A program made the position numbers and the translations under genes. 64,000 bases of DNA from Collinsella sp. BA40 (GTDB taxonomy: Bacteria; Actinomycetota; Coriobacteriia; Coriobacteriales; Coriobacteriaceae). The stretch lies in the NCBI RefSeq assembly GCF_008014645.1, contig NZ_VOWY01000002.1, positions 1 to 64,000 of the forward strand, in the 5' to 3' direction. The notes under the pieces are model-generated. The model did no database searches. It saw nothing but the letters and a program-made list of their open reading frames with translations, and was not told the origin of the DNA. Below, piece by piece: positions 17,284-25,225 of the stretch. Position 1 is the first letter of the stretch. Each line of letters starts with the position of its first letter.

Positions 17284-18636
17284 TTACGCGCTCACCAGCT
17301 CGAAGCCATGCGCCCCGTCGATACGGATATCGGTGCCGAAGAACGCCTGCATCGCGCGAATCGTCAGATCGACGTCGCGCGTGCCCGCCGTCTCGTAGGA
17401 CGAGTGCATCGCCAGCTGCGGGCAGCCCATGTCGACCGCGTGCATGCTCGCCTGCATGTTCGACAGGTTGCCCAGCGTGGAGCCGCCGGCCATGTCGCTG
17501 CGGTTCGCGAAGGTCTGGAACGGCACGTCGGCGCGGCGGCACAGAGCCACAAAGACCGCACGGCTGAACGCGTCGCTGCAATAGTGCTGGTTGGCCGCCT
17601 CCTTGATCACCGGGCCGCCGTTGAGGACGCAGCTGTTCTGCGCATCGTGCAGGCTCGGGCTGTTGGGATGCAGCGCATGAGCGTTGTCGCAGCTCACAAG
17701 CATCGAGCGCGACAGTGCGCGGCGGTATTCGCCCTCGTCCATATCGAGCGCCGCCATGAGGCGCACAAGAACGTCGGGCAGGAAGGTGGACATGGCGCCC
17801 TGCTTGGTGTTGGAGCCCACCTCCTCGTTGTCGAAGCAGCAGTACACCGTCACGCACGCGCTGTTCGCCGCCGTGAGGAACCCTTCGAGCGAGGTGTACG
17901 CGCACATGAGGTCGTCGATGCGCGGCGAGGAGACGAACTCGTCGGCCGCGCCCCACACGCGCGCCTGCTGGCGGTTGACGAGGAAGAGGTCGGATGCGAG
18001 CACCTGCTCGGGCTCGGCGCCCACGGCATGGGCCACCAGCGCGTCGAGGCTGCCCTCGCCCAACACGCCGGCAGAGACCAGCGGGCAGAGGTCGCCCGCC
18101 CGATTGGGGGCGAAGCCGCCGTTCACATCCCTGTTGAGGTGGATCGCCACGCTCGGGATGATGGCGATGTCGCGGTCCAGATGGACCAGATGGCTCATCA
18201 CCGCGCCGTCCTCCTCGACCAGCGCTCGGCCAGCGATGCCCAGCGGGCGGTCGAACCAGGTGTAGTCCATCATGCCGCCGTACGCCTCGACGTTGAGGCG
18301 GCGATACTCGGCGGGGCCGGCAAGCTCGCCCGCGCTCTTGATCTTGAACGTGGGCGAATCGCCATGCGACGCGGCGAGCTGGAAATGGAAGCGGTCGCGT
18401 ACGGCGAGCGCGCGGGCGCCCACGCGGAAGGCGATGATGCTCGAACCGTTACGCGTGACGTAATACGAGCCGCCGGGCTCCACCTCCCAAGAGGCGCCTT
18501 CGGGCAGCTCCGTGAAGCCCACGGCCTCAAGGCGCGCAGCGATGGCGGCCGTCGTGTGGAACATGCTGGGACAGCCCTCGATGAACCGCAGCATATCCTG
18601 AGCAGCCTGTACCTCGTGAGCGTCGATGGCCTCCAT
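17284..18636 (-). CDS. M18-family aminopeptidase
   Basis: About 450 residues, the usual length of bacterial M18 dinuclear-metal aminopeptidases, which remove N-terminal residues (often acidic) from peptides. Metal and catalytic motifs: AASHGDSP, SPRIDDLMC, CFDNEEVGS, LVSCDNAHA, and LAMHSSYETAG near the end. AGGAGG lies 5-6 bases before ATG 18636; the longer frame upstream overlaps hypA sequence on the same strand and is not related. It follows hypA but is separated by a hairpin at 18696-18730, so it may have its own promoter. Confidence 0.92.
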   Translation of the reverse strand: MEAIDAHEVQAAQDMLRFIEGCPSMFHTTAAIAARLEAVGFTELPEGASWEVEPGGSYYVTRNGSSIIAFRVGARALAVRDRFHFQLAASHGDSPTFKIKSAGELAGPAEYRRLNVEAYGGMMDYTWFDRPLGIAGRALVEEDGAVMSHLVHLDRDIAIIPSVAIHLNRDVNGGFAPNRAGDLCPLVSAGVLGEGSLDALVAHAVGAEPEQVLASDLFLVNRQQARVWGAADEFVSSPRIDDLMCAYTSLEGFLTAANSACVTVYCCFDNEEVGSNTKQGAMSTFLPDVLVRLMAALDMDEGEYRRALSRSMLVSCDNAHALHPNSPSLHDAQNSCVLNGGPVIKEAANQHYCSDAFSRAVFVALCRRADVPFQTFANRSDMAGGSTLGNLSNMQASMHAVDMGCPQLAMHSSYETAGTRDVDLTIRAMQAFFGTDIRIDGAHGFELVSA

Positions 18637-18695
18637 GCCGTCCTCCTGTCTCGCGCCCGCGCGCGACCCGATGTATGCACCTGGTGCAGTTATAC

Positions 18696-18730
18696 AGCAA
18701 AAGCCGCTCGCGCGGGCGCGGGAGCGGCTG
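18696..18730 (-). terminator. Terminator after hypA
   Basis: An 8-bp stem AGCCGCTC/GAGCGGCT with a 12-base GC loop is followed by TTTTGCTG on the minus strand, about 40 bases after the hypA stop. Confidence 0.65.
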
Positions 18731-18770
18731 AAACGAAGGCCTTCATGCAAGCCGGCGCGCGGCCGGCGCC

Positions 18771-19130
18771 TTAGACGGGTTCCTCGTCCGGGGTGGCGAT
18801 CTCCTTGATCAGGGTCTCGTTGCCCTGGAGCAGGTAGGTGCGGTCGCTGCTGCAGCGCGGGCAGATGCGCCCGTGCTCGACGGTGCCGTACGCGGCGCCG
18901 CACGCCTCGCACCGCGTGATGGCGGGAATCTCCTCGACCACCAGCTCGGCCCCGCGCATAAGGTCCTTCTTATCGCACGCCCAGCGCCAGCAGTCGGCCA
19001 GGTAGTCGGGCAGAATGCCGGACACCTCGCCCAGCTCCAGCGTCACGCTGGACACGCGGTGGATGTTGTTCTGGCGCGCCACGTCCTCGACGCTGCGAAT
19101 GATATGGAAAACGATGCCGAGCTCGTGCAT
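18771..19130 (-). CDS. hypA: Hydrogenase maturation nickel chaperone HypA
   Basis: A 119-residue HypA: MHELGIVFHIIRSVE with the N-terminal Met-His that binds nickel, and a zinc ribbon CEAC-(about 14)-CPRC. It delivers Ni to [NiFe] hydrogenase together with HypB. The start at 19130 gives the essential MHE beginning and has GAGGAG 7 bases upstream. It is the last of three co-oriented genes (hypB, the 938-residue flavoprotein, hypA), each separated by a gap containing palindromic repeats. hypC, D, E and F and the structural genes are not in the window. Confidence 0.95.
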   Translation of the reverse strand: MHELGIVFHIIRSVEDVARQNNIHRVSSVTLELGEVSGILPDYLADCWRWACDKKDLMRGAELVVEEIPAITRCEACGAAYGTVEHGRICPRCSSDRTYLLQGNETLIKEIATPDEEPV

Positions 19131-19220
19131 CAACAACTCCTCGTACAACCTCGCTGCGACGGCATACGCCCAGCCGTCAACTGGCAGATACGCCGGACCG
19201 ACCCGGGCCGGCGGGACGAG

Positions 19221-19255
19221 GGTCTCAGAAAAGTGCCTGTCCCTTTTCTGAGACC
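19221..19255. repeat. Palindromic intergenic repeat (single unit)
   Basis: A perfect 13-bp stem (GGTCTCAGAAAAG with CTTTTCTGAGACC) around the loop TGCCTGTCC. It shares the core AGTGCCTGTCCC with elements at 22145, 22270, 24991, 25063 and 45790. It sits between the 938-residue flavoprotein gene and hypA. Confidence 0.85.
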
Positions 19256-19274
19256 GGGGTCCCGAAACGGCGGG

Positions 19275-22091
19275 TTACTTCGATCCCTTTTTTCCGAAGC
19301 GGATCTTCATCTCGCGCTTGAGGGCATATTTCGCCAGCGACGGAAGCTTCTTCTCGTACTTCACCATGCGGCTGGCCTCGGGATGCTCGCGATGCAGGTG
19401 GATCGCGTCGAACGCGCACTTGGTGGTGCACAGGCCGCAGCCGATGCACTTGTTCTCGTCCACGATGGACGCGCCGCAGCCCAGGCAGCGAGCGGTCTCG
19501 GCGCGCACCTGCTCCTCGGTGAAGGTCTCCAGGTACTCGCGGAACGGCTCGGCCTTCTCGCGGGCGTAGTTGTGCACGGCGTCGCCACGGCTGGCGGTGT
19601 CGTAGCTCTCGAGCTTCACGTCGTCCTTGTTGAGCTCGCGGTAGGCGCGCGGGTTGCGGCCGATGGTGAGCGTGGCGTCCCGCACGAAGCGATGCAGCGA
19701 GACGGCGGCCTCGTGGCCGGCGGCGATGGCGTCGATCGCGAACTTGGGACCGGTGTAGACGTCGCCGCCCACGAAGATATCGGGCTGCGCGGTCTGGTAG
19801 GTCTTGGGGTCGGCGACGGCACCCTGGCCGCGGCCGAGCTCGACGGCCTCGCCGTCCAGCAGGTTGCCCCACACGATGGACTGGCCGATGGAGAACACAA
19901 CGCGGTCGGCCGCGACGGTGCGCAGCTCGCTTTCGTCGTACGTCGGGTCGAAGCGGCCCTCGTCGTTGAAGACGCGCAGGCAGCGCTTGAAGACGATCTC
20001 CTTCACGCGGCCGTCCTCGCCGGCGCGGACCTCGACCGGGCCCCAACCGCAGGAGATGTGCACGCCGTCCTCGTTGGCCTCCATGACCTCCTCCGTGCTG
20101 GCGGGCATGTCTTCGGAGCTCTCGAGGCAGAACATCTCGACGTGCTCGGAGCCCAGGCGTGCGGCGGTGCGGGCCACATCGATGGCCACGTTGCCGCCGC
20201 CCACCACGACGGTGCGGCCGGGCATAGGCTCGGCGGTGCCGCCGTTCTCCTGCTGCTCGGCCACGTGGCGCAGGAAGTCAACGGCCACGGACACGCCCTC
20301 GGCGTCCTGGCCGGCGATGCCGGGCAGGCGGCCGCCCTGGCAGCCGATGGCGACGTAGAAGGCCTTGAAGCCCTCCTCGCGCAGCTGGGCGAGCGTCACA
20401 TCGCGGCCGACCTCGACGCCGTAGCGGAACTCGGCGCCCATCTCGCGGATGATGTCGACCTCGGCCTCGATGACGTCCTTCTCCAGCTTGTAGCTGGGGA
20501 TGCCGTAGGTGAGCATGCCGCCCGGGCGGTTGCTCTTCTCGAAGACCACGGGCTTGTAGCCCTTCTCGGCCAGGTAGAACGCGCAGGACAGGCCGGCGGG
20601 GCCTGCGCCGATGATGGCGATCTTCTCGCCGAAGCCGCCGCTGGTGGACGGCGCCACCACGGGCGGGATGTAGCGGGTCTCGGCGTCCAGGTCGCGCTGG
20701 GCGATGAACTTCTTCACCTCGTCGATGGCGATGGCGGCGTCGATGCGCCCGCGGGTGCAGGCGTCCTCGCAGCGGCGGTTGCAGATGCGGCCGCAGATGG
20801 CCGGCAGCGGGTTCTCGCGCTTGATGAGCGCCAGGGCGTCGGTGTAGCGGCCCTGGGCGGCAAGCTTGAGATAGCCCTGGACGGCGATGTGCGCCGGGCA
20901 GGCCGTCTTGCAGGGCGCGGTACCCGTGTCATAGGTCTCGATTCGGTTCTTGTTGCGGTAGTCCGGGCTCCACTTCTCGGGCCCCCACTTCACCGCGTCC
21001 GGCAGCTCCTGCTTGGGATACTCGGGCACCTCGCCCGTGCTGGCCGCGCAGAGCTTCTGGCCGAGCTTCACCGCGCCGGCGGGGCAGACCTCGACGCAGC
21101 GCCCGCACGCGACGCACTTCTCGGTCTCGGTGCGGGCAACGTAGGCGGAGCGGGACAGGTTGGGCGTGTTGAACAGCTGCGAGGTGCGCAGGGCGTAGCA
21201 CACGTTGACGTTGCAGTTGCAGATGGCGAAGATCTTGTTCTCGCCGTCGATGTTGGTGATCTGGTGCACGAAGCCGTTGTCCTCGGCGCGCTGCAGGATC
21301 TCGTAGACCTCGTCGCGCGTGATGTAGCGGCCGCGGTCGGTCTCGACGATGTAGTCGGCCATGTCGCCCACGGCGATGCACCAGTCGCTGGGGTCGTCGC
21401 CGCAGCCCTGGCCCAGGCGGGCGCGGCTCATGCGGCACGAGCAGGGGCTCGCCGCGTACTTGCCCTCGTACTTATCGAGCCAGTGCTCGATGTGCTCCAC
21501 GGAGACCGACTGGTTCTCGGTCTCGATGGCCTTCTCCACCGGGATGACGTGCAGGCCCACGCCGCCGCCTCCCATGGGCACCATGGGCGCCGCCTTGGCC
21601 AGCGCGTTCTTGGAGGACTGCTCGAAGAACTTGGCCATGACGGGATGCTCGTCGAGCTGGGACTGGCGCATGTTCATGAACTCCGCGGAGCCCGGCACCA
21701 GCATGGGCAGAACCCACTGCTTGGTGCGCGTAGGGTTCTCCCAGTTGTACTCGATCAGGCCGATGTAGCTCATCTCGTCCATGAGCTTCTCGAGCGGCTC
21801 GGCGTCCATGCCGGTGACCTTCACCATGTCGTCGAGCGTATAGGGCTTGCGCATCTTCATCTTGAGCAGGACGTCGGCCATCTCGTCGGTGGCGGCGGCG
21901 TCGAACGCCCAGTACTCGTAGGGCAGCAGCTGGTCGCGCTTGAGCATGCGGTTGGTGCAGTGCTCGCACAGCGCCACGATCTTGGGGCGCGGGTTGTCGG
22001 GCAGCGGCGGGACGAACTCGGCGCCGATATCCGGCTCGCAGCAGCTGATGCCGGGGCCGTTCACCACGATCTTTTCGGGCTCTTGGGACAT
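19275..22091 (-). CDS. Large iron-sulfur flavoprotein, NfnB/GltD-like, linked to Hyp genes
   Basis: A 938-residue cytoplasmic oxidoreductase. Regions in order: a Cys-pair N-terminus (CEHC, 42-45); a winged-helix-like segment (about 80-120); a Cys-rich domain (PCSCR at 216, CGDDPSDWC, and CNCNVNVC at 291-298); a 4Fe-4S motif CVACGRCVEVCP (326-337); the GltD/NfnB-type two-cluster domain (CKTACP at 394, CGRICNRRCEDAC at 433); an FAD site GAGPAG (495-500) and an NAD(P) site VVGGGNVAID (629-638); and a C-terminal ferredoxin (CLGCG, CIGCGLCTTKC, 869-892). It probably moves electrons between NAD(P)H and ferredoxin-like partners. Its place between hypB and hypA suggests a link to hydrogenase, but this is inference. 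Confidence 0.85.
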   Translation of the reverse strand: MSQEPEKIVVNGPGISCCEPDIGAEFVPPLPDNPRPKIVALCEHCTNRMLKRDQLLPYEYWAFDAAATDEMADVLLKMKMRKPYTLDDMVKVTGMDAEPLEKLMDEMSYIGLIEYNWENPTRTKQWVLPMLVPGSAEFMNMRQSQLDEHPVMAKFFEQSSKNALAKAAPMVPMGGGGVGLHVIPVEKAIETENQSVSVEHIEHWLDKYEGKYAASPCSCRMSRARLGQGCGDDPSDWCIAVGDMADYIVETDRGRYITRDEVYEILQRAEDNGFVHQITNIDGENKIFAICNCNVNVCYALRTSQLFNTPNLSRSAYVARTETEKCVACGRCVEVCPAGAVKLGQKLCAASTGEVPEYPKQELPDAVKWGPEKWSPDYRNKNRIETYDTGTAPCKTACPAHIAVQGYLKLAAQGRYTDALALIKRENPLPAICGRICNRRCEDACTRGRIDAAIAIDEVKKFIAQRDLDAETRYIPPVVAPSTSGGFGEKIAIIGAGPAGLSCAFYLAEKGYKPVVFEKSNRPGGMLTYGIPSYKLEKDVIEAEVDIIREMGAEFRYGVEVGRDVTLAQLREEGFKAFYVAIGCQGGRLPGIAGQDAEGVSVAVDFLRHVAEQQENGGTAEPMPGRTVVVGGGNVAIDVARTAARLGSEHVEMFCLESSEDMPASTEEVMEANEDGVHISCGWGPVEVRAGEDGRVKEIVFKRCLRVFNDEGRFDPTYDESELRTVAADRVVFSIGQSIVWGNLLDGEAVELGRGQGAVADPKTYQTAQPDIFVGGDVYTGPKFAIDAIAAGHEAAVSLHRFVRDATLTIGRNPRAYRELNKDDVKLESYDTASRGDAVHNYAREKAEPFREYLETFTEEQVRAETARCLGCGASIVDENKCIGCGLCTTKCAFDAIHLHREHPEASRMVKYEKKLPSLAKYALKREMKIRFGKKGSK

Positions 22092-22144
22092 GTACCTCTC
22101 CTTATGATTCGCGCGCCGCAGGCGTCGGCGCGTTCTGGAACGGG

Positions 22145-22179
22145 GGTCTCGAAAAGGGGACAGGCACGAAATCGAGACC
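22145..22179. repeat. Palindromic repeat, left member of an inverted pair
   Basis: GGTCTCGA (22145-22152) pairs with TCGAGACC (22172-22179); the core is GGGGACAGGCAC. It is oriented opposite to the unit at 22270-22301, about 90 bases away. Confidence 0.8.
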
Positions 22180-22269
22180 TGTCTGCAACGGGTCCGCCGG
22201 GGCGAAGCGTGCTCGCGGCAGCGCCGGCGCGCGGTCGACGCGCATCGACGATGGCGCCCGAATCGCGCG

Positions 22270-22301
22270 CCTCAATTTAGTGCCTGTCCCCTTTTTCGAG
22301 G
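22270..22301. repeat. Palindromic repeat, right member of an inverted pair
   Basis: CCTC at 22270 and GAGG at 22298-22301 bracket the core AGTGCCTGTCCCC. With the unit at 22145-22179 it forms a doublet in the gap between hypB and the flavoprotein gene. Confidence 0.8.
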
Positions 22302-22314
22302 TGCGGTGCGATCG

Positions 22315-23001
22315 CTAGGCGCGCTTCCAGGCGGCCACGCGCTCGCGCAGCCAGCTGGCCCATGCCTCGATGCCCTCGCCCGTCTTGGCGCTGATGGGGA
22401 TGATCGTGGCCTCGGGGTTGCGCATGAGGATGTTCTCGCGCACGCGCTCCATGCTGAAGGTGTCGAACACCGGCAGCGCGTCGATCTTGTTGATGAGCAC
22501 CACGTCGCAGATGCTGAACATGAGCGGGTACTTGAGCGGCTTGTCGTCGCCCTCGGGCACCGAGAGGATCATCGCGTTGGCCGAGGCGCCGGTATCGAAC
22601 TCCGCCGGGCACACCAGGTTGCCAACGTTCTCAAGGATCGCGAGGTCGACCGGGGCGCCATCGCCCTCGGCCAGCAAGCCATCCAGGCCCTGCTCGGTCA
22701 TATAGGCGTCCAGATGGCACATGCCGCCCGTATGGAGCTGGATCGCGCGGGCGCCCGTGCCGGCGATGGTGCGCGCATCCACATCGGAATCGATATCGGC
22801 TTCCATCACCGCGATCGAAAGCTCGTCGCGCAGCGCCTCGATGGTGCGCGTGAGCGTGGTGGTCTTACCCGAACCCGGGCTCGACATGAGGTTGAGCAGG
22901 AAGGTTCCGCGACGCTTGAGGTCGTCGCGCAGTTCGTCTGCCTTGCGATCGTTGTTCGCGAAGACGCTTTCCTTCACTTCGAGAATGCGCACGTCTGCCA
23001 T
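22315..23001 (-). CDS. hypB: Hydrogenase nickel incorporation GTPase HypB
   Basis: A 228-residue SIMIBI GTPase. P-loop SSPGSGKTT, the metal motif GGMCHLDA, the switch segment ENVGNLVCPAEFDTG with its conserved Cys, and the guanine-specificity region LINKIDALP are all present. There is no His-rich N-terminal nickel store, so it is the short type that hands over Ni instead of storing it. ATG 23001 has GGAGAG 7 bases upstream. First of the unit hypB, flavoprotein, hypA. A TetR-type palindrome (23098-23112) lies about 100 bases upstream and might also affect this promoter. Confidence 0.95.
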   Translation of the reverse strand: MADVRILEVKESVFANNDRKADELRDDLKRRGTFLLNLMSSPGSGKTTTLTRTIEALRDELSIAVMEADIDSDVDARTIAGTGARAIQLHTGGMCHLDAYMTEQGLDGLLAEGDGAPVDLAILENVGNLVCPAEFDTGASANAMILSVPEGDDKPLKYPLMFSICDVVLINKIDALPVFDTFSMERVRENILMRNPEATIIPISAKTGEGIEAWASWLRERVAAWKRA

Positions 23002-23097
23002 GCAGGCTCTCCAATCGGCTACACTTTTCACGCGTGCAGCCGCACCGGACCGGCGCCCCGAACGCGCATATCGTCAGCTGTATGTCAGATTAATATA

Positions 23098-23112
23098 TTG
23101 ACGTTTCGTCAA
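23098..23112. promoter_or_regulatory. TetR operator, site 1
   Basis: TTGACGTTTCGTCAA is a perfect 6-3-6 inverted repeat between hypB and tetR, in an AT-rich promoter zone (ATTAATATATTGAC). The same motif recurs three or four times before the downstream membrane-protein gene. Confidence 0.7.
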
Positions 23113-23174
23113 CATAGGTCAAGACTGTATTCAGCAGGTGAGCCGTAAACGTAAAATGAAAGGACGTGACGGGC

Positions 23175-23807
23175 ATGGCACGCGGATCGGAACCCAATCG
23201 CAAGCGCCAGGCGCACGACGCGCGGCGCGAGAAGATCCTGGCCGCCGTCCGGACCGTCTGCGTGCAGGACGGCCTCAGCCGATTGTCGGTTTCCGCCGTC
23301 GCCAAGCACGCAGGCTGCACGCGCTCGCTGTTCTACCACTACTTCCCCACCAAGGAGGACGCGTTCGACGCGCTCATCGACGAAAGCATCGACACGTTCG
23401 TGGAGCAGCTCGTCGAGTGGAACGCGCAGCGCATCGCCGGCGATATCGAGGGGTCGCTCGACAGCGCGGCCGAGCTGCTCAAGCGCCTCATTCTCAAACG
23501 CGACGACGAGTTCTCGCAATCGCTCTTTTCGGGAAGCAACTCGGCGCTGTACGCCAGCTTCGTCCACCGCGTCGCCGACCGCACGGCGCGCTACATCTGC
23601 GAGTCCACGGTAGTTGACTTCGCATCGTCGCACGAGGTGCGCATCGACCACCTATACGAAACGTTCTACGTGCTCATCACCGGGCTCATCATGTACGTGC
23701 GCACGCATCCCGATGTCGATACGGAGACGATCAAGGACATCGTCGCCAGCACGCTGCATATCGAGGGGTACACGAAGAAGTACCCCGACCGCCGGCCCGA
23801 GCGCTAA
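23175..23807 (+). CDS. TetR-family regulator
   Basis: A 210-residue TetR protein. The N-terminal DNA-binding domain reads ARREKILAAVRTVCVQDG, LSVSAVAKHAGCTRSLFYHYFPTKEDAFDALI; the all-helical ligand domain follows. ATG 23175 is preferred over GTG 23166, which would lie almost on the AAAGGA ribosome site. It is flanked by TTGAC-N5-GTCAA palindromes on both sides, so it probably represses itself, the membrane protein at 23945 and possibly the divergent hypB unit. The ligand is not evident. Confidence 0.88.
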   Translation: MARGSEPNRKRQAHDARREKILAAVRTVCVQDGLSRLSVSAVAKHAGCTRSLFYHYFPTKEDAFDALIDESIDTFVEQLVEWNAQRIAGDIEGSLDSAAELLKRLILKRDDEFSQSLFSGSNSALYASFVHRVADRTARYICESTVVDFASSHEVRIDHLYETFYVLITGLIMYVRTHPDVDTETIKDIVASTLHIEGYTKKYPDRRPER

Positions 23808-23851
23808 CAACCTGGCGTGCCCCTTTCCAAGATCGCACAAGGCAGCGGGCG

Positions 23852-23927
23852 CTGACATTTCGTCAACTTTTTGTTGACGGAGTGTCAACGTTGATGGAAA
23901 CTCAACAATGCGTTGACATACCGTCAA
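23852..23927. promoter_or_regulatory. Array of TetR-type operators before the membrane-protein gene
   Basis: Three clear sites lie at 23852-23866 (CTGACATTTCGTCAA), 23874-23888 (TTGACGGAGTGTCAA) and 23913-23927 (TTGACATACCGTCAA), and a weaker one at 23891-23905. Centre spacings are about 22, 17 and 22 bases, close to two turns of DNA. The last overlaps a likely -35 (TTGACA), so the layout fits repression. Confidence 0.7.
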
Positions 23928-23944
23928 ATTAGAAAGGGGAACCC

Positions 23945-24919
23945 ATGTTGTTCCAGGTGTATGGCGAAACCGCCATGTTCCAATGGCTGGGCTGGGTCGC
24001 GGTCTTCGCGTGCCTCATCCTTGCCAACGAGGTCGCGCGCCGTTCCAAGGCCGGCGGCATCTTCTGCTTCCTCGCCCTCCCCGCGGCCCTCACGGTCTAC
24101 TTCATCAGCATCTACGTATGCGCCGGCATGGGCATGGAGTGGGCGCTCAACAACCCCACGTACCTGCATATGAACAGCTGGTTCCACTACGCCAAGCTGT
24201 ACGCCGCCACGGCGGGCTGCATCGGCTTCATGATGATCAAGTACGACTGGGGCAAGCTCGGTCGAGCCGAGTGGTTCAAGGTGTTCCCCTTCGCCATCGT
24301 GGCCATCAACATCCTCATCGCCGTGGTGTCCGATTTCGAAAGCGCCTTCCGCGCGTTCGGCACCACGTGGGTTAGCTCCGAGGGCGTCACGCTCATGGGC
24401 GGCTGGCACAACGTGTTCAACGGCGTGGCCGGCCTCATCAACATCCTGTGCATGACCGGCTGGTGGGGCATCTACCGCTCTAAGAAGGGCGACGACATGC
24501 TGTGGCCAGACATGACCTGGGTCTTCATCATTGCCTATGACCTGTGGAACTTCTGCTACACCTATAACTGCCTGCCCACGCACGCCTGGTACTGCGGCCT
24601 GGCGCTGCTCCTGGCGCCCACGGTGGCCAACTTCTTCTGGAACAAGGGCGGCTGGATTCAGAACCGCGCCAACACGCTGGCCCTGTGGTGCATGTTCGCC
24701 CAGGTGTTCCCGATGTTCCAGGACTACAGCGTGTTCTCGGTCGATTCGGTGAACAACCCCCAGATCAACCTGGTTGTTTCCATCATCGCGCTGGCCGCCA
24801 ACATCGCGGCGTTCGGCTACATCATGTACCGTGCGAAGAAGCTGGGCGTGAACCCGTACAAGCACGAGGTGTTCCGCGGCACGCGCGATTACGAGCAGGC
24901 AATGGCACGCGCGGCATAG
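23945..24919 (+). CDS. Multi-pass membrane protein of unknown function (DUF5692-like?)
   Basis: A 324-residue protein with about nine hydrophobic helices and an unusual wealth of aromatic residues (FVFIIAYDLWNFCYTYNCL, GGWHNVFNGVAGLINILCMTGWWGIY). It has conserved-looking His, Asp and Trp in or near helices. I think it belongs to the DUF5692 group of uncharacterised membrane proteins but cannot confirm this. It follows tetR by about 135 bases filled with operators, and AAAGGGG precedes its ATG, so it is probably the target of TetR. A transporter or membrane-redox role is possible but unproven. Confidence 0.8.
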   Translation: MLFQVYGETAMFQWLGWVAVFACLILANEVARRSKAGGIFCFLALPAALTVYFISIYVCAGMGMEWALNNPTYLHMNSWFHYAKLYAATAGCIGFMMIKYDWGKLGRAEWFKVFPFAIVAINILIAVVSDFESAFRAFGTTWVSSEGVTLMGGWHNVFNGVAGLINILCMTGWWGIYRSKKGDDMLWPDMTWVFIIAYDLWNFCYTYNCLPTHAWYCGLALLLAPTVANFFWNKGGWIQNRANTLALWCMFAQVFPMFQDYSVFSVDSVNNPQINLVVSIIALAANIAAFGYIMYRAKKLGVNPYKHEVFRGTRDYEQAMARAA

Positions 24920-24933
24920 GCCGCCCCTCGCCC

Positions 24934-24962
24934 GCGCGGGCAGCCCCGAAAGCTGCCCGCGC
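24934..24962 (+). terminator. Hairpin after the membrane-protein gene
   Basis: An 11-bp stem GCGCGGGCAGC/GCTGCCCGCGC with a 7-base loop, 15 bases after the stop. No T-run follows, so termination is uncertain. Confidence 0.45.
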
Positions 24963-24990
24963 CCTCGGATTGGCCCCTCTCAGACCAGCT

Positions 24991-25091
24991 CTCGGATTAG
25001 GGACAGGCACTTTTCCGAGCAGACCGCCGGGGCACTCCGGAACGCGCCCGCAGTCCCCCCCTCTCAGATTAGTGCCTGTCCCTTTTCTGAG
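24991..25091. repeat. Inverted pair of palindromic intergenic repeats
   Basis: Two 29-bp units face each other. Unit one (24991-25019) has CTCGGA and TCCGAG ends around GGGACAGGCAC. Unit two (25063-25091) has CTCAGA and TCTGAG ends around GTGCCTGTCCC. The spacer is about 43 bases. They belong to the same family as 19221, 22145/22270 and 45790. Confidence 0.85.
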
Positions 25092-25112
25092 CACGTGTGG
25101 GGATGAAATGAC

Positions 25113-25146
25113 GAAGAGGCCCCGACGGAACCGTCGGGGCCTCTTC
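25113..25146. terminator. Terminator between convergent genes
   Basis: A perfect 16-bp stem (GAAGAGGCCCCGACGG and complement) with a 2-base loop, between the membrane-protein gene and the GH84 gene. Confidence 0.8.
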
Positions 25147-25225
25147 TTGTTACCGGGTGCGCTGGACGGATGATGCCAGCGCACCCACCACGTTGCCGCG
25201 GGGATCGAACGTGATCCCGGCAGTC

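Noticed and set aside
19221-19255. Rho-independent terminator for the flavoprotein-to-hypA gap
   Set aside because: The hairpin lacks a T-run and shares its sequence with other intergenic repeats, so it is better called a repeat, although it may affect transcription.
18873-22280. Open plus-strand frame of more than 1100 codons opposite hypA, the flavoprotein and hypB
   Set aside because: It is fully antisense to genes with clear motifs; its translation is His/Gly/Ala/Leu-rich with no family resemblance, as expected from high GC at third positions on the other strand.
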